64,000 nucleotides of DNA from Butyrivibrio sp. XPD2006 (GCF_000420865.1 NZ_ATVT01000015.1:38582-102581); one strand, 5' to 3'. Positions 27,085 through 37,955 are shown, counted from the first letter of the stretch. The notes: generated by a model not told the origin, from the sequence alone. Translations and numbers: made by a program.

Positions 27085-27732
27085 TTGAAGATTGAGAAAA
27101 ATTCGCTGGTAAAGCCTTTATGTCTTTTGCTGGTGACTGTGATTTTTTCTGTTCTAACATACTTTGTGGATAGAGCAGCTATAGGACTTGAGGGTACTTC
27201 CGTAGGATTCTCTTCATTAAACGGAGCTGTGTCAGGTGCACTTGGCTACAATGGATTTTTTGACAAAGTATCGGATCTTGTGATGGTGCTGTCATTTTTG
27301 GTTGTGGCAAGCTTTGCGTTTATAGGTCTTCTTGTGCTGGTAAAAACAAAGAGCATAGCCAAAGTGGGTAAGACAATTCTTGGACTTGGAATCCTTTATC
27401 TGGTGGTTGCCATTATATATGTTGCTTTTGATAAGATTCCGATAAATTACAGACCGCTTTTACAGCCGGGTGAGACTGAGATTGAGACGTCTTTTCCATC
27501 AAGCCACACACTCGTTATATGCAGTGTTTTTGGAAGTGCTATGATTGCCTGGAAAAGGCTTCTTAAGAATAAGACTTATGCTAAAGTGCTGAGAATAGCT
27601 GCAGTTGCGCTTATGGTGATTGGAGTATGTGCAAGATTACTGGCCGGAGTACACTGGCTTACCGACATTATCGCGGGAGTTCTGTTTTCGCTCACACTGG
27701 TTTCCTTTTATGCCGCTTGTAGCAAGGATTAA
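27085..27732 (+). CDS. PAP2-family membrane phosphatase
   Basis: A 215-residue membrane protein with about five or six hydrophobic segments. The PAP2 (acid phosphatase/undecaprenyl-pyrophosphate phosphatase-like) motifs are spread as usual: NYRPLLQ, the PSSHT block (FPSSHTLVIC, about residue 138) and RLLAGVHWLTDIIAG (about 187). It probably removes phosphate from a lipid (undecaprenyl or phosphatidyl) at the outer membrane face. The start is TTG, supported by AAAGGGGATG eight bases upstream; no ATG fits. Confidence 0.85.
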   Translation: MKIEKNSLVKPLCLLLVTVIFSVLTYFVDRAAIGLEGTSVGFSSLNGAVSGALGYNGFFDKVSDLVMVLSFLVVASFAFIGLLVLVKTKSIAKVGKTILGLGILYLVVAIIYVAFDKIPINYRPLLQPGETEIETSFPSSHTLVICSVFGSAMIAWKRLLKNKTYAKVLRIAAVALMVIGVCARLLAGVHWLTDIIAGVLFSLTLVSFYAACSKD

Positions 27733-27757
27733 AAGTCATTAAATCTTAGTAAATGCG

Positions 27758-27786
27758 TTGACAATGCGCATTAATGAGTGTAAACT
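27758..27786 (+). promoter_or_regulatory. Predicted sigma-A promoter for the DUF6465-like gene
   Basis: TTGACA (27758-27763), a 17-base spacer and TAAACT (27781-27786), 73 bases before the start codon. Confidence 0.6.
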
Positions 27787-27859
27787 CTATTTCGTAATCG
27801 CTTTATTGTTTTAACGAGCTACAATAAATCATATATGATTTTGAGGAGGAAATGTAAAA

Positions 27860-28486
27860 ATGGCAGAGATCAAGAAGACTGAGGCAGCTGCAAAGCCTGT
27901 TGCAACAATCAAGACACCGGTAGCTGCAGAAGTTAAGACACCTGAAGTAAAAGCAGCACCTGCAAAGGCAGAGGAGAAGAAGGCAGCACCTGCAAAGGCA
28001 GAGGAGAAGAAGGCAGCACCTGCAAAGGCAGAGGAGAAGAAGGCAGCTCCTGCTAAGAAGGCAGCAGCTAAGAAGCCTGCAGCTAAGAAAGCTGCACCGG
28101 CCAAGAAGGCAGCTCCTGAAAAGAAGGCTGAGCCTAAGAAGGCAGCTGAGAAGACTGAGGCTAAGAAGCCTGCAGCTAAGAAAGCTACAACAGCCAAGAA
28201 GGCAGCTCCTGCAAAGAAGGCTACAGCAGCCAAGAAGCCTGCAGCTAAGAAGGCTACAACAGCTAAGAAGGCAGCAGCACCTGAGGTTAAGACAAATATT
28301 GTTCTTCAGTACGGCGACAAGAATGTTACATACGATACAATCGTTGCTAACGCTAAGAACAACTTCAAGTTTGAGATGGGCGGAGACGTTGATTCCATGA
28401 AGAAGCTCAGCGTTTATGTTAAGCCTGAAGAGAACTCAGCTTACTACGTTGTTGATGACAAGGTACAGGGCAGAATTGATCTTTAA
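27860..28486 (+). CDS. Lys/Ala/Pro-rich histone H1-like protein, DUF6465-like C-terminus
   Basis: A 208-residue protein with two parts. Residues about 1-140 are almost only Ala, Lys, Pro, Glu and Thr, with decapeptides of the AAPAKAEEKK type and many AAKK/PAKK steps, much like histone H1 tails; this is a DNA-binding or wall-interacting style of sequence. Residues about 145-208 are a small domain (IVLQYGDKNVTYDTIVANAK, later LSVYVKPEENSAYYVVDD) that I recognise as the DUF6465 type from Lachnospiraceae. The start has GAGGAGG upstream. It has its own promoter and terminator. A nucleoid role is inference only. Confidence 0.75.
   Translation: MAEIKKTEAAAKPVATIKTPVAAEVKTPEVKAAPAKAEEKKAAPAKAEEKKAAPAKAEEKKAAPAKKAAAKKPAAKKAAPAKKAAPEKKAEPKKAAEKTEAKKPAAKKATTAKKAAPAKKATAAKKPAAKKATTAKKAAAPEVKTNIVLQYGDKNVTYDTIVANAKNNFKFEMGGDVDSMKKLSVYVKPEENSAYYVVDDKVQGRIDL
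27961..28050 (+). repeat. Three tandem 30-bp coding repeats
   Basis: A 30-bp unit starting TGCAAAGGCAGAGGAGAAGA is repeated three times without spacers at 27961, 27991 and 28021; the first two are identical and the third differs by one base. It encodes the decapeptide repeat of the Lys/Ala-rich protein. Confidence 0.95.
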
Positions 28487-28510
28487 TCTTTCGTTAATAT
28501 AAAAACTCTT

Positions 28511-28547
28511 GCAGCAGACACCTAAAAAGTGTCTGCTGTTTTTTTAT
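28511..28547 (+). terminator. Rho-independent terminator after the DUF6465-like gene
   Basis: CAGCAGACAC pairs with GTGTCTGCTG around loop CTAAAAA, followed by seven T. Confidence 0.88.
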
Positions 28548-28568
28548 CCATATTTAACATTTAGATGG

Positions 28569-28597
28569 TTGACATTAGTTCCGCCGAGTGATATTTT
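28569..28597 (+). promoter_or_regulatory. Sigma-A promoter of the hrcA heat-shock operon
   Basis: Perfect TTGACA (28569-28574), 17-base spacer and TATTTT (28592-28597), just upstream of the CIRCE operator. Confidence 0.75.
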
Positions 28598-28614
28598 ATG
28601 TTACAGAGAAGATG

Positions 28615-28641
28615 TTAGCACTCGATTGAGTTGAGTGCTAA
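28615..28641 (+). promoter_or_regulatory. CIRCE operator (HrcA binding site)
   Basis: TTAGCACTC (28615-28623), nine bases, GAGTGCTAA (28633-28641): an exact match to the CIRCE consensus. It lies between the promoter and the hrcA start, so HrcA represses its own operon until heat or misfolded protein frees it through GroE. Confidence 0.97.
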
Positions 28642-28696
28642 CAACTCAAAAAAAGCCATTCCAATGGAATCCGGAGACAGAGGAAGGGGTAACAAC

Positions 28697-29728
28697 TTGG
28701 AACTTGATGAGAGAAAGAGAACCATACTACATGCAATAGTAAGGAACTACCTTGAGACGGGAGAACCTGTCGGATCAAGGACTATTTCCAAGGATACTGA
28801 TCTGAACCTTAGTTCAGCCACCATCAGAAATGAGATGGCAGACCTTGAGGAGATGGGACTTATTATTCAGCCCCATACTTCAGCCGGAAGAATTCCTTCC
28901 GATCAGGGCTACAGAGTTTATGTAGACGAGATGCTGAGGGAGAAGGAACAGGAAGTTGAGAATATGAAGGAGATGCTTCTTGATAAGGAAGAGAAGCTTG
29001 AGAATCTCCTTAAACAGGTGGCTAAGACCCTTGCAATTGATACCAACTACGCCACAATGATCTCGGCACCTCAGATCCGCAAGAACAAGCTGAAGTTCAT
29101 ACAGATATCCAAAGTTGACACCGAGCACCTTCTGGCAACTATCGTTATAGAAGGAAATGTCATCAAGAATAAGATCATTCCCGTTGAGGAAGAACTTGAT
29201 GATGCCACAATGCTCAAGCTTAACATTCTTCTTAACACAAGACTTGACGGACTTGCTGTAGAGGATATCAATTTAGGACTTATAGCAGCGGTCAAGCAGG
29301 AAGCCGGAATTCACAGTGAGATCATCGGAAACGTCATTGATACAGCTGCCGAATCAATCACAGCTGATGACGACCTTCAGATATATACTAGCGGTACAAT
29401 GAATTTCTTCAAGTACCCGGAGCTTACGGATTCAGCCAAGGCCAGTGAGCTCATAAGCACCTTTGAGGATACCAAGGACCTCTCCAGTATCGTAGAGGAC
29501 ACGCTCTCATCTGACGGAGAGCAGACAGGAATCCAGGTTTACATCGGCAATGAGACACCGATACAGTCCATGAAGGATTGCAGTGTTGTAACGGCGACAT
29601 ACGAGCTTGGTGATGGCATGAAGGGAACCGTTGGAATCATCGGCCCCAAGAGAATGGATTACGGCAAGGTTATAACGACGCTTAAGAATATGCGTCATGC
29701 ACTTGATGATCTATATAAAAAGGATTAG
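28697..29728 (+). CDS. hrcA: Heat-inducible transcription repressor
   Basis: A 343-residue HrcA that binds CIRCE. It begins with the winged-helix region ELDERKRTILHAIVRNY followed by EPVGSRTIS and the recognition segment LSSATIRNEMADLEEMG; the C-terminal GAF-like and insertion domains follow. I place the start at TTG 28697 because AGGAAGGGG lies seven bases upstream and the product then begins at the usual family N-terminus. Upstream in-frame starts lie inside or just after CIRCE and lack ribosome sites. First gene of hrcA-grpE-dnaK-dnaJ. Confidence 0.93.
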   Translation: MELDERKRTILHAIVRNYLETGEPVGSRTISKDTDLNLSSATIRNEMADLEEMGLIIQPHTSAGRIPSDQGYRVYVDEMLREKEQEVENMKEMLLDKEEKLENLLKQVAKTLAIDTNYATMISAPQIRKNKLKFIQISKVDTEHLLATIVIEGNVIKNKIIPVEEELDDATMLKLNILLNTRLDGLAVEDINLGLIAAVKQEAGIHSEIIGNVIDTAAESITADDDLQIYTSGTMNFFKYPELTDSAKASELISTFEDTKDLSSIVEDTLSSDGEQTGIQVYIGNETPIQSMKDCSVVTATYELGDGMKGTVGIIGPKRMDYGKVITTLKNMRHALDDLYKKD

Positions 29729-29757
29729 GAACATAAGCTTTAAGGAGGCAATTTGAA

Positions 29758-30408
29758 TTGAGCGAAGATAAGAAAAAGGCTTCATCTGCCAAGGCAGGTA
29801 AGAGCGCTGAGGAAAAGAAAAAAGAAGAAGTTCTTGAGAATATCATGGAAGAACTTGAAGAGGAAGCCAAAGAGAAAGAGGCAGCTGAAACATCCGCTAC
29901 TAAGGAGGATAAAGATGATGCTGAGGCAAATCCTACTGTAGAAAAAGAAGATAAGAAAAAAGAGAAAAAGAATCCGCTTCAGGAAAAGATCGATGAACTT
30001 AACGACAAAGTCCTGAGACAGATGGCGGAGTTTGAGAACTTCAGGAAGAGAACCGACAAAGAGAAATCACAGCAGTTTGAACTTGGTCAGGGCAATGTCC
30101 TTGAGAAGCTCCTTCCTGTAGTAGATAATTTTGAGAGAGGTCTTGCAGCAGTTCCCGAGGCTGAGAAAGACGGAGCTTTTGCAGATGGCATGAACAAGAT
30201 TTACAAGCAGCTCATCAAGCAGCTTGAAGATCTCGGAGTAACCCCAATAGAAGCGGTTGGAAAAGAGTTTGATCCAAACCTCCACAATGCAGTAATGCAG
30301 GTGGAATCCCAGGAATACGAATCCGGAATCGTTGCCCAGGAGCTTCAGAAGGGATACATGTTCCATGATACAGTGCTCAGACACAGCATGGTGGCTGTAG
30401 CACAATAA
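29758..30408 (+). CDS. grpE: Nucleotide exchange factor GrpE
   Basis: A 216-residue GrpE, the exchange factor of DnaK. The first 75 or so residues are a charged, disordered-looking Lys/Glu/Ala stretch. Then comes the long dimerisation helix (LRQMAEFENFRKRTDKEK) and the C-terminal beta domain (GKEFDPNLHNAVMQ, YMFHDTVLRHSMVAV). The start is TTG at 29758, with an ideal TAAGGAGG nine bases upstream. Second gene of the heat-shock operon, 29 bases after hrcA. Confidence 0.95.
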   Translation: MSEDKKKASSAKAGKSAEEKKKEEVLENIMEELEEEAKEKEAAETSATKEDKDDAEANPTVEKEDKKKEKKNPLQEKIDELNDKVLRQMAEFENFRKRTDKEKSQQFELGQGNVLEKLLPVVDNFERGLAAVPEAEKDGAFADGMNKIYKQLIKQLEDLGVTPIEAVGKEFDPNLHNAVMQVESQEYESGIVAQELQKGYMFHDTVLRHSMVAVAQ

Positions 30409-30438
30409 CTTAGTAAATACAGAATCTTATTATTATAA

Positions 30439-32337
<1,899 letters not shown>

Positions 32338-32364
32338 GCAGACGCTTTGTTGGATAATGTTAAT

Positions 32365-32394
32365 AATAGCCAGGCTGGAAACAGTCTGGCTATT
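32365..32394 (+). other. Stable GAAA-tetraloop hairpin between dnaK and dnaJ
   Basis: AATAGCCAGGCTG (32365-32377) pairs with CAGTCTGGCTATT (32382-32394), with one G-U pair, around loop GAAA. No T-run follows (GGAGAG instead), so it is not a normal terminator. It may protect or process the dnaK mRNA end and reduce dnaJ expression. Confidence 0.6.
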
Positions 32395-32425
32395 GGAGAG
32401 TTTAAACAGATACGGTGGATTATAG

Positions 32426-33610
32426 ATGGCAGAACAAAAACGTGACTACTATGAAGTCCTGGGCGTTGGTAAGAACGCTTCAGAGGATGAAATAAAGAAA
32501 GCATACAGAGTGCTTGCCAAGAAGTATCACCCTGACATGAATCCGGGTGATGCATCTGCGGCCGATAAGTTCAAGGAAGCATCCGAGGCTTATGCGGTAC
32601 TCAGCGATCCTGAGAAAAAGCGTCAGTATGACCAGTTCGGACACGCAGCCTTTGAGGGTGGTGGTAATCCGTTCAGTGGTGGATTTGACTTTAATGGTGC
32701 AGACTTTGGCGACATCTTTGGTGATATTTTTGGTGACTTCTTCGGAGGCGGACGTGCCAGAGGCGGAGCAAGAAGTGGCCCTTCAAAGGGTGCCAATCTT
32801 CGTGCCAGCGTACGCATAACCTTCCTTGAGGCTGTATTTGGCTGTGAAAAAGAGCTTGAACTCACCATCAAGGATCCATGCCCGACATGTCATGGAACCG
32901 GAGCTAAACCCGGAACATCTCCTCAGACATGTACTAAGTGTGGCGGTAAGGGACAGATTGTTTATACACAGCAGTCATTCTTCGGAACCGTCAGAAACGT
33001 TCAGACATGTCCTGAATGTGGCGGAACAGGTAAGGTCATCAAAGAGAAGTGTGCCGACTGTCATGGAACCGGATATATTGCAAGTCGCAAGAAGATCAAG
33101 GTTACAATTCCTGCCGGTATAGACAACGGCCAGAGTGTAAGAATAAGAGAAAAGGGTGAGCCCGGAGTTAATGGCGGACCAAGAGGAGACCTTCTTGTTG
33201 AAGTTGTTGTATCTGAGCATCCTATTTTCCAGAGAGACGGTTACAACGTATATTCAATGGTTCCTGTTTCATTTGCTATTGCAGCACTTGGTGGAACAGT
33301 TCTTATAGATACTGTGGACGGTAAAGTGGCTTATGATGTTAAGGCCGGAACCCAGACAGACACAAGAGTAAGACTTCGCGGAAAGGGTATTCCTTCCCTT
33401 AGAGACAAGGAGCAGAGAGGAGACCACTATGTAACACTTGTGGTACAGGTTCCTGAGAAGCTCTCCAAGGAAGCCAAGGATCTTCTTAAGAAGTTCGATG
33501 AAAAGACAGGCGATTCCCTGACAGCGGCAGAGAGGCTCATGGGTAATGACAATAATAACCCCGGAGGCTCAGGCGGCGGTAAAAAGAAAAAGAAATTTTG
33601 GGAAACGTAA
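32426..33610 (+). CDS. dnaJ: Molecular chaperone DnaJ (type I Hsp40)
   Basis: A 394-residue full-length DnaJ, which stimulates DnaK ATPase. J-domain with HPD (YHPDMNPGD, about residue 35), Gly/Phe-rich linker ([19 protein letters not shown]), four zinc repeats [24 protein letters not shown] and CADCHGTG (about residues 152-216), then C-terminal peptide-binding domains and a short Lys-rich tail. Preceded by GGTGGAT. Last gene of the heat-shock core, ended by a strong terminator. Confidence 0.97.
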   Translation: MAEQKRDYYEVLGVGKNASEDEIKKAYRVLAKKYHPDMNPGDASAADKFKEASEAYAVLSDPEKKRQYDQFGHAAFEGGGNPFSGGFDFNGADFGDIFGDIFGDFFGGGRARGGARSGPSKGANLRASVRITFLEAVFGCEKELELTIKDPCPTCHGTGAKPGTSPQTCTKCGGKGQIVYTQQSFFGTVRNVQTCPECGGTGKVIKEKCADCHGTGYIASRKKIKVTIPAGIDNGQSVRIREKGEPGVNGGPRGDLLVEVVVSEHPIFQRDGYNVYSMVPVSFAIAALGGTVLIDTVDGKVAYDVKAGTQTDTRVRLRGKGIPSLRDKEQRGDHYVTLVVQVPEKLSKEAKDLLKKFDEKTGDSLTAAERLMGNDNNNPGGSGGGKKKKKFWET

Positions 33611-33623
33611 ATAAGTGTGATAT

Positions 33624-33662
33624 ACTACCGTAGTTAGAAGCATTAACTACGGTAGTTTTTTG
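33624..33662 (+). terminator. Rho-independent terminator after dnaJ
   Basis: A perfect 13-bp stem (33624-33636 with 33644-33656, core CTACCGTAG) and loop GAAGCAT, followed by six T. Confidence 0.9.
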
Positions 33663-33701
33663 CGTGTGAAGCAGAGTCATGCAACGAGAGGACAAACTAT
33701 T

Positions 33702-34739
33702 ATGAAATGGATGCGTTTCAGAGTTCGAACAAATGAAGAATCAGAAGACATTATTGTAAGTTACCTTGAGGACATAGGTCTTGAGGGTGCTCAGATTGAG
33801 GATAATGCACCTTTATCTGCAGCCGACAAGGAGCAGATGTTCATTGATGCACCGGAGCTTGAACCGGATGAGACAGAAAGCGGTATTGAGAGCGGAGTTG
33901 CATACCTGAGCTTCTTTGTTGAGATTGATGACGACAACATGCTCACAGTTGAACTTCCCAATGATGAAGGTGAATACGAGAAGGTCAAGAAGACTCCGGA
34001 AGAGATGCAGGCCGCCATCAGAGAGAAGCTTGAGGAACTTAAGTCATTCTCCGATATAGGTGATGGTACAATCTCCGTTGATGTTACTGAAGATATAGAC
34101 TGGATCAACAACTGGAAGCAGTACTTTCATAAATTCTACATTGATGATATACTTGTTATTCCATCCTGGGAAAAAGAAAGCGCAGAGGACGAGGGAAAGG
34201 CTGGCATGGTCCTTCATATCGATCCCGGAACAGCTTTCGGAACCGGTATGCATGAGACAACACAGCTCTGCATCAGGATGCTTAAGAAATATGTAACAGA
34301 GGATACCGAGCTTTTGGATGTCGGAACAGGAAGCGGAGTACTTTCCATCCTGGCCTTGATGTTCGGAGCAAAGCATGCTGTGGGAACTGACCTTGATAAA
34401 TGTGCTGTTCCTGCGGTAAAAGAAAATATGGAAAACAATGGTATTTCATCCGACAAGTTTGACATGATGATCGGAAATATCATTGACGATAAAGAGGTTC
34501 AGGACAAGGTTGGATACGACAAATACGACATCGTAGTTGCCAACATTCTGGCCAATGTACTTGTTCCTTTGACACCGGTTATTTTAAACCAGCTAAAGAG
34601 CGGCGGAATCTATATCACCTCCGGTATTATCAATACCAAGGAGGAGGAAGTGAAGAAGGCGCATCTTGATGCGGGTCTTGAGATTCTTGAGATCCATCAT
34701 CAGGGAGACTGGGTTTCAATCACATCGAGGAAGAATTAA
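33702..34739 (+). CDS. prmA: Ribosomal protein L11 methyltransferase
   Basis: A 345-residue SAM-dependent enzyme that trimethylates ribosomal protein L11. The N-terminal L11-recognition domain has the segment WINNWKQYFHKFYIDD. The Rossmann domain shows LDVGTGSGVLSI (about residue 209), DLDKCAVPAVKEN and the catalytic-site NILANVLVPL. The start at 33702 follows GAGAGGA; an earlier in-frame TTG lies in the dnaJ terminator. It is commonly next to dnaJ in Firmicutes. Its stop overlaps the rsmE start (TAATG). Confidence 0.92.
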   Translation: MKWMRFRVRTNEESEDIIVSYLEDIGLEGAQIEDNAPLSAADKEQMFIDAPELEPDETESGIESGVAYLSFFVEIDDDNMLTVELPNDEGEYEKVKKTPEEMQAAIREKLEELKSFSDIGDGTISVDVTEDIDWINNWKQYFHKFYIDDILVIPSWEKESAEDEGKAGMVLHIDPGTAFGTGMHETTQLCIRMLKKYVTEDTELLDVGTGSGVLSILALMFGAKHAVGTDLDKCAVPAVKENMENNGISSDKFDMMIGNIIDDKEVQDKVGYDKYDIVVANILANVLVPLTPVILNQLKSGGIYITSGIINTKEEEVKKAHLDAGLEILEIHHQGDWVSITSRKN

Positions 34740-35497
34740 TGTTTCATTTCTTTGTGGACAGCAGTCAGATCACACCTGATCTTAAGAAGGTGGAAGTAAC
34801 AGGCAGCGATTACAATCACATGGTAAGTGTCCTTCGCATGAAGGTGGGAGAGCAGTTTTCCGTCAGCATCAGAGAAGAGGGAGAAGGACGTGAGCTCTTT
34901 TACGAAATAGAAGAGATCACGGGCGAATCCGTTATCGGCAATCTTTGCTTTGTTGAGGAACAGGGAAACGAACTGCCCTCCAAGATATATCTTTTCCAGG
35001 GACTTCCCAAGGTGGATAAGATGGAACTCATCATCCAGAAGGCGGTTGAGCTGGGAGCTTACAGGATTGTTCCTTTGAAGACCAAGAGATGCGTTGTCAA
35101 GATAGATGAAAAAAAGGCACCGGCCAAGCAAAAGAGATGGCAGGCAATATCCGAGGCTGCAGCCAAGCAGAGTAAGCGCGGTATTATCCCTGAGGTTATG
35201 CTGCCCATCACCATGAAGCAGGCTATAGAATACTGCGACAGCGAAGGCATTGATGTCCGCCTCATTCCCTATGAGAATGCAAAAGACATCTCGGTGACCA
35301 GACAGATAATAGATAATATAGAACCCGGCCGGAGCATAGCTCTTTTCATCGGCCCCGAAGGGGGATTCTCGGAGGATGAGATAGCGCTGTGTTCTGAGAA
35401 CAACATAAAGCCCATCACTCTGGGCAAGAGGATCCTTAGAACCGAGACGGCCGGATTTACTGCGATAGCATGGCTTATGTATCACCTTGAAAGCTGA
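34739..35497 (+). CDS. rsmE: 16S rRNA m3U1498 methyltransferase
   Basis: A 252-residue SPOUT methyltransferase of the RsmE family, which methylates U1498 of 16S rRNA. An N-terminal PUA-like domain (YNHMVSVLRMKVGEQF) is followed by the SPOUT core: QKAVELGAYRIVPLKTKR, then the knot motifs LFIGPEGGFSEDEI and LGKRILRTETAGFTAI near the end. Typical length. It overlaps prmA by one base, so both rRNA/ribosome modification genes are coupled. Confidence 0.95.
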   Translation: MFHFFVDSSQITPDLKKVEVTGSDYNHMVSVLRMKVGEQFSVSIREEGEGRELFYEIEEITGESVIGNLCFVEEQGNELPSKIYLFQGLPKVDKMELIIQKAVELGAYRIVPLKTKRCVVKIDEKKAPAKQKRWQAISEAAAKQSKRGIIPEVMLPITMKQAIEYCDSEGIDVRLIPYENAKDISVTRQIIDNIEPGRSIALFIGPEGGFSEDEIALCSENNIKPITLGKRILRTETAGFTAIAWLMYHLES

Positions 35498-35505
35498 GTA
35501 ATAAA

Positions 35506-36663
35506 ATGAGAGCATATTTGGATAATTCAGCCACCACAAGAGCCTACGATGAAGTGGCACAGCTGGTGGCCAGGATAATGACAGAAGAATACGGAAATGC
35601 ATCCAGTGTACATCACATGGGAACTATTTCCGGCAACAGACTCTACAGTGCAAGAGAGACAATCGCTGATACCTTGAAGGTTGATCCTGCGGAGATAGTA
35701 TTCACCTCAGGCGGAACGGAGTCTGACAACACAGCAATTATCGGAGCTGCGAGGGCAAATGCCTGGAGAGGCAAGCACATAATCACAACCTCCATAGAGC
35801 ATCCGGCTGTTTTGGAGAGCTGCCAGGAGCTTGTTAAGGAAGGCTTTGAAATAACTTACCTTCCTGTTGATGAGAACGGTGTTGTGAGGCTCGACGATTT
35901 AAAGAACGCAATAAGAGAAGATACAATTCTTGTATCTATGATGTTTGTAAACAATGAGATCGGCGCAGTGGAGCCAATTGCTGATGCCGGAAAGCTCATT
36001 AAATCTATAAACGACCAGATAGTATTTCATGTGGATGCAGTGCAGGCCTATGGCAAGTTCAGAATAAGACCAAGGTCAATGAACATCGATCTTTTGGCTG
36101 TCAGCGCCCACAAGATACACGGCCCCAAGGGCGTGGGATTCCTTTATATCAAAAAAGGAACTAAGATAACCCCCATATGTTACGGCGGAGGTCAGCAGAA
36201 GGGTATGAGATCCGGCACCGAAAATGTTCCGGGTATCGCAGGAATGGCCCTTGCTGCACAGATGTGCTACGATAATTTTGATGAGAAAATGAGCGCTCTG
36301 TACGAGCTCAAGAAATACCTTATGGATTCTCTTGCTGAGAGGATCTCGGACATCAGGCTCAATGGTCCCGAGTGCGAAAAGGGAGCTCCGCACATTGTGA
36401 GCGTTTCAATAAAGGGACTTGCTGCGGAGACTATACTCAACATGCTGAGCAGTAAAGAGATTTACGTTTCAGCCGGAAGCGCATGTACTTCCAATAACCC
36501 ACATGTTTCGGATACGCTTAAGTCCATCGGGCTTGATAAGAGCCTTTTGGAATCAACAATACGTATCAGTATGTCTACCCAGACAACAAAAGAGGAGATT
36601 GACTATCTTTTGGATGTTCTCTCTTCTCAGGTAGAGACAATGAGAAAGTTTTACAGGCATTAA
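35506..36663 (+). CDS. Cysteine desulfurase, probable ThiI sulfur donor
   Basis: A 385-residue NifS/IscS-type PLP enzyme that removes sulfur from cysteine as a persulfide. Visible parts: YLDNSATTRAYDEV at the N-terminus, FTSGGTESDN, the His-Val-Asp-Ala-Val-Gln block (FHVDAVQAYGKF), the PLP Lys in SAHKIHGPKG, and the persulfide Cys in SAGSACTSNN (about residue 328). Its direct position before thiI matches the NifZ-ThiI arrangement of Bacillus, where the desulfurase is dedicated to s4U in tRNA. I infer the same here. The start follows the rsmE stop by eight bases with a weak ribosome site, which suggests coupling. Confidence 0.87.
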   Translation: MRAYLDNSATTRAYDEVAQLVARIMTEEYGNASSVHHMGTISGNRLYSARETIADTLKVDPAEIVFTSGGTESDNTAIIGAARANAWRGKHIITTSIEHPAVLESCQELVKEGFEITYLPVDENGVVRLDDLKNAIREDTILVSMMFVNNEIGAVEPIADAGKLIKSINDQIVFHVDAVQAYGKFRIRPRSMNIDLLAVSAHKIHGPKGVGFLYIKKGTKITPICYGGGQQKGMRSGTENVPGIAGMALAAQMCYDNFDEKMSALYELKKYLMDSLAERISDIRLNGPECEKGAPHIVSVSIKGLAAETILNMLSSKEIYVSAGSACTSNNPHVSDTLKSIGLDKSLLESTIRISMSTQTTKEEIDYLLDVLSSQVETMRKFYRH

Positions 36664-36673
36664 GGAGATTGAT

Positions 36674-37876
36674 ATGCAGTACCATGCTTTTGTAATCAAA
36701 TACGCAGAGATCGGAGTTAAGGGCAAGAACAGATATATTTTTGAAGATGCCCTTGTAAGACAGATCAAAAGAGTTTTAGGAGGATGCGACGGCGAGTTCA
36801 AGATCTCCAAGGTCGCAGGAAGAGTCTATGTTGAGGCTGCCGGCTTCGATTTTGACGAGACTGTTTCCGCACTCCAGAGAGTCTTTGGAATAACCGGAAT
36901 CTGTCCTGCTGTGACAATAGAAAGAGACGGGGAGAATAATCTTCCTGATGTTGACGGAGTTTGCAAGGCGGTTGTGGACTTCGTTGATGGAGTATACCCT
37001 GACAAGAACCGCACTTTCAAGATTAAGTGCAGAAGAGTTGATAAGAGCTATCCTATGGATTCCATGGAGATGGCAGCTGAGATAGGTGGCAGGATCCTTG
37101 ATGCTTATCCTGAGATGAAGGTTGATGTTCATGACCCTCAGATTCTCATAAATGTTGAGATCCGTGAGAAGCTCAACATCTTTTCCGAGATCATCCCGGG
37201 CCCGGGTGGAATGCCCATCGGAACTGCAGGCAAGGCTATGCTTCTTCTCTCTGGAGGAATTGATTCGCCTGTTGCAGGTTACATGGTTGCCAAGAGAGGT
37301 GTTGATATTGAGGCCGTTTACTTCAATGCGCCGCCTTACACCAGTGAGAAGGCTAAACAGAAGGTTGTCGACCTTGCGGGTGTTATCGCCAAGTACACAG
37401 GCAATATCAAGCTTCATGTCATCAACTTTACAGATATTCAGATGTACATTTATGAGAAGTGCCCACATGATGAGCTGACCATCATCATGAGAAGATATAT
37501 GATGAAGATTGCAGATATCCTGGCAGCAAGATCGGGATGTATGGGACTTATAACAGGCGAGAGTATCGGCCAGGTTGCTTCCCAGACCATGCAGAGCCTT
37601 ATGTGCACAGGAGAGGTAGTAAAAGACATGCCGGTTTACAGACCGCTTATCGCCTTTGACAAGCAGGATATCGTAGATATCTCAGTAAAGATCGATGCCT
37701 ATGAGACATCTATCCTTCCTTACGAGGACTGCTGCACAATATTTGTGGCCAAGCATCCTGTAACAAAGCCAAGGCTGGATATTATCCAGAGGCATGAGGA
37801 GGATCTTTCCGAGAAGATTGATGAGCTGGTTCAGACAGCTCTTGATACAGATGAAGTGATTGAGATAAAGAAGTAA
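36674..37876 (+). CDS. thiI: tRNA uridine 4-sulfurtransferase
   Basis: A 400-residue ThiI that makes 4-thiouridine at position 8 of tRNA. Domain order: N-terminal ferredoxin-like, THUMP (about 60-170), PP-loop adenylation domain with LLSGGIDSPVAGYM (about residue 190). The C-terminal rhodanese domain present in E. coli is absent, as in other Firmicutes, so the sulfur relay must use the desulfurase next door. Preceded by TAAGGAG; ten bases after the desulfurase gene. Confidence 0.94.
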   Translation: MQYHAFVIKYAEIGVKGKNRYIFEDALVRQIKRVLGGCDGEFKISKVAGRVYVEAAGFDFDETVSALQRVFGITGICPAVTIERDGENNLPDVDGVCKAVVDFVDGVYPDKNRTFKIKCRRVDKSYPMDSMEMAAEIGGRILDAYPEMKVDVHDPQILINVEIREKLNIFSEIIPGPGGMPIGTAGKAMLLLSGGIDSPVAGYMVAKRGVDIEAVYFNAPPYTSEKAKQKVVDLAGVIAKYTGNIKLHVINFTDIQMYIYEKCPHDELTIIMRRYMMKIADILAARSGCMGLITGESIGQVASQTMQSLMCTGEVVKDMPVYRPLIAFDKQDIVDISVKIDAYETSILPYEDCCTIFVAKHPVTKPRLDIIQRHEEDLSEKIDELVQTALDTDEVIEIKK

Positions 37877-37885
37877 CAGGAAAGT

Positions 37886-37919
37886 AAAAAGACCATCCCG
37901 ATATTATCGAGATGGTCTG
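37886..37919 (-). terminator. Terminator between thiI and the HPr-like gene
   Basis: AGACCATC pairs with GATGGTCT with an AT-rich inner stem (37890-37918). On the minus strand a TTTTTAC run follows, so it mainly serves the minus-strand HPr-like gene; it may also stop thiI. Confidence 0.75.
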
Positions 37920-37955
37920 TAATAATCTTTTTTGATAGATCTAATCAGTTACTGA

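Noticed and set aside
27961..28050. CRISPR-like repeat array
   Set aside because: The 30-bp repeats are directly adjacent without spacers and lie in frame in a protein gene.
28631..28696. Upstream starts for hrcA (TTG at 28631, ATG at 28664)
   Set aside because: The first lies in the CIRCE operator and neither has a ribosome site, whereas TTG 28697 has an ideal one and gives the standard N-terminus.
34736..35602. A 288-codon minus-strand frame over rsmE
   Set aside because: Antisense shadow of rsmE and the start of the desulfurase gene; no family signal or ribosome site.
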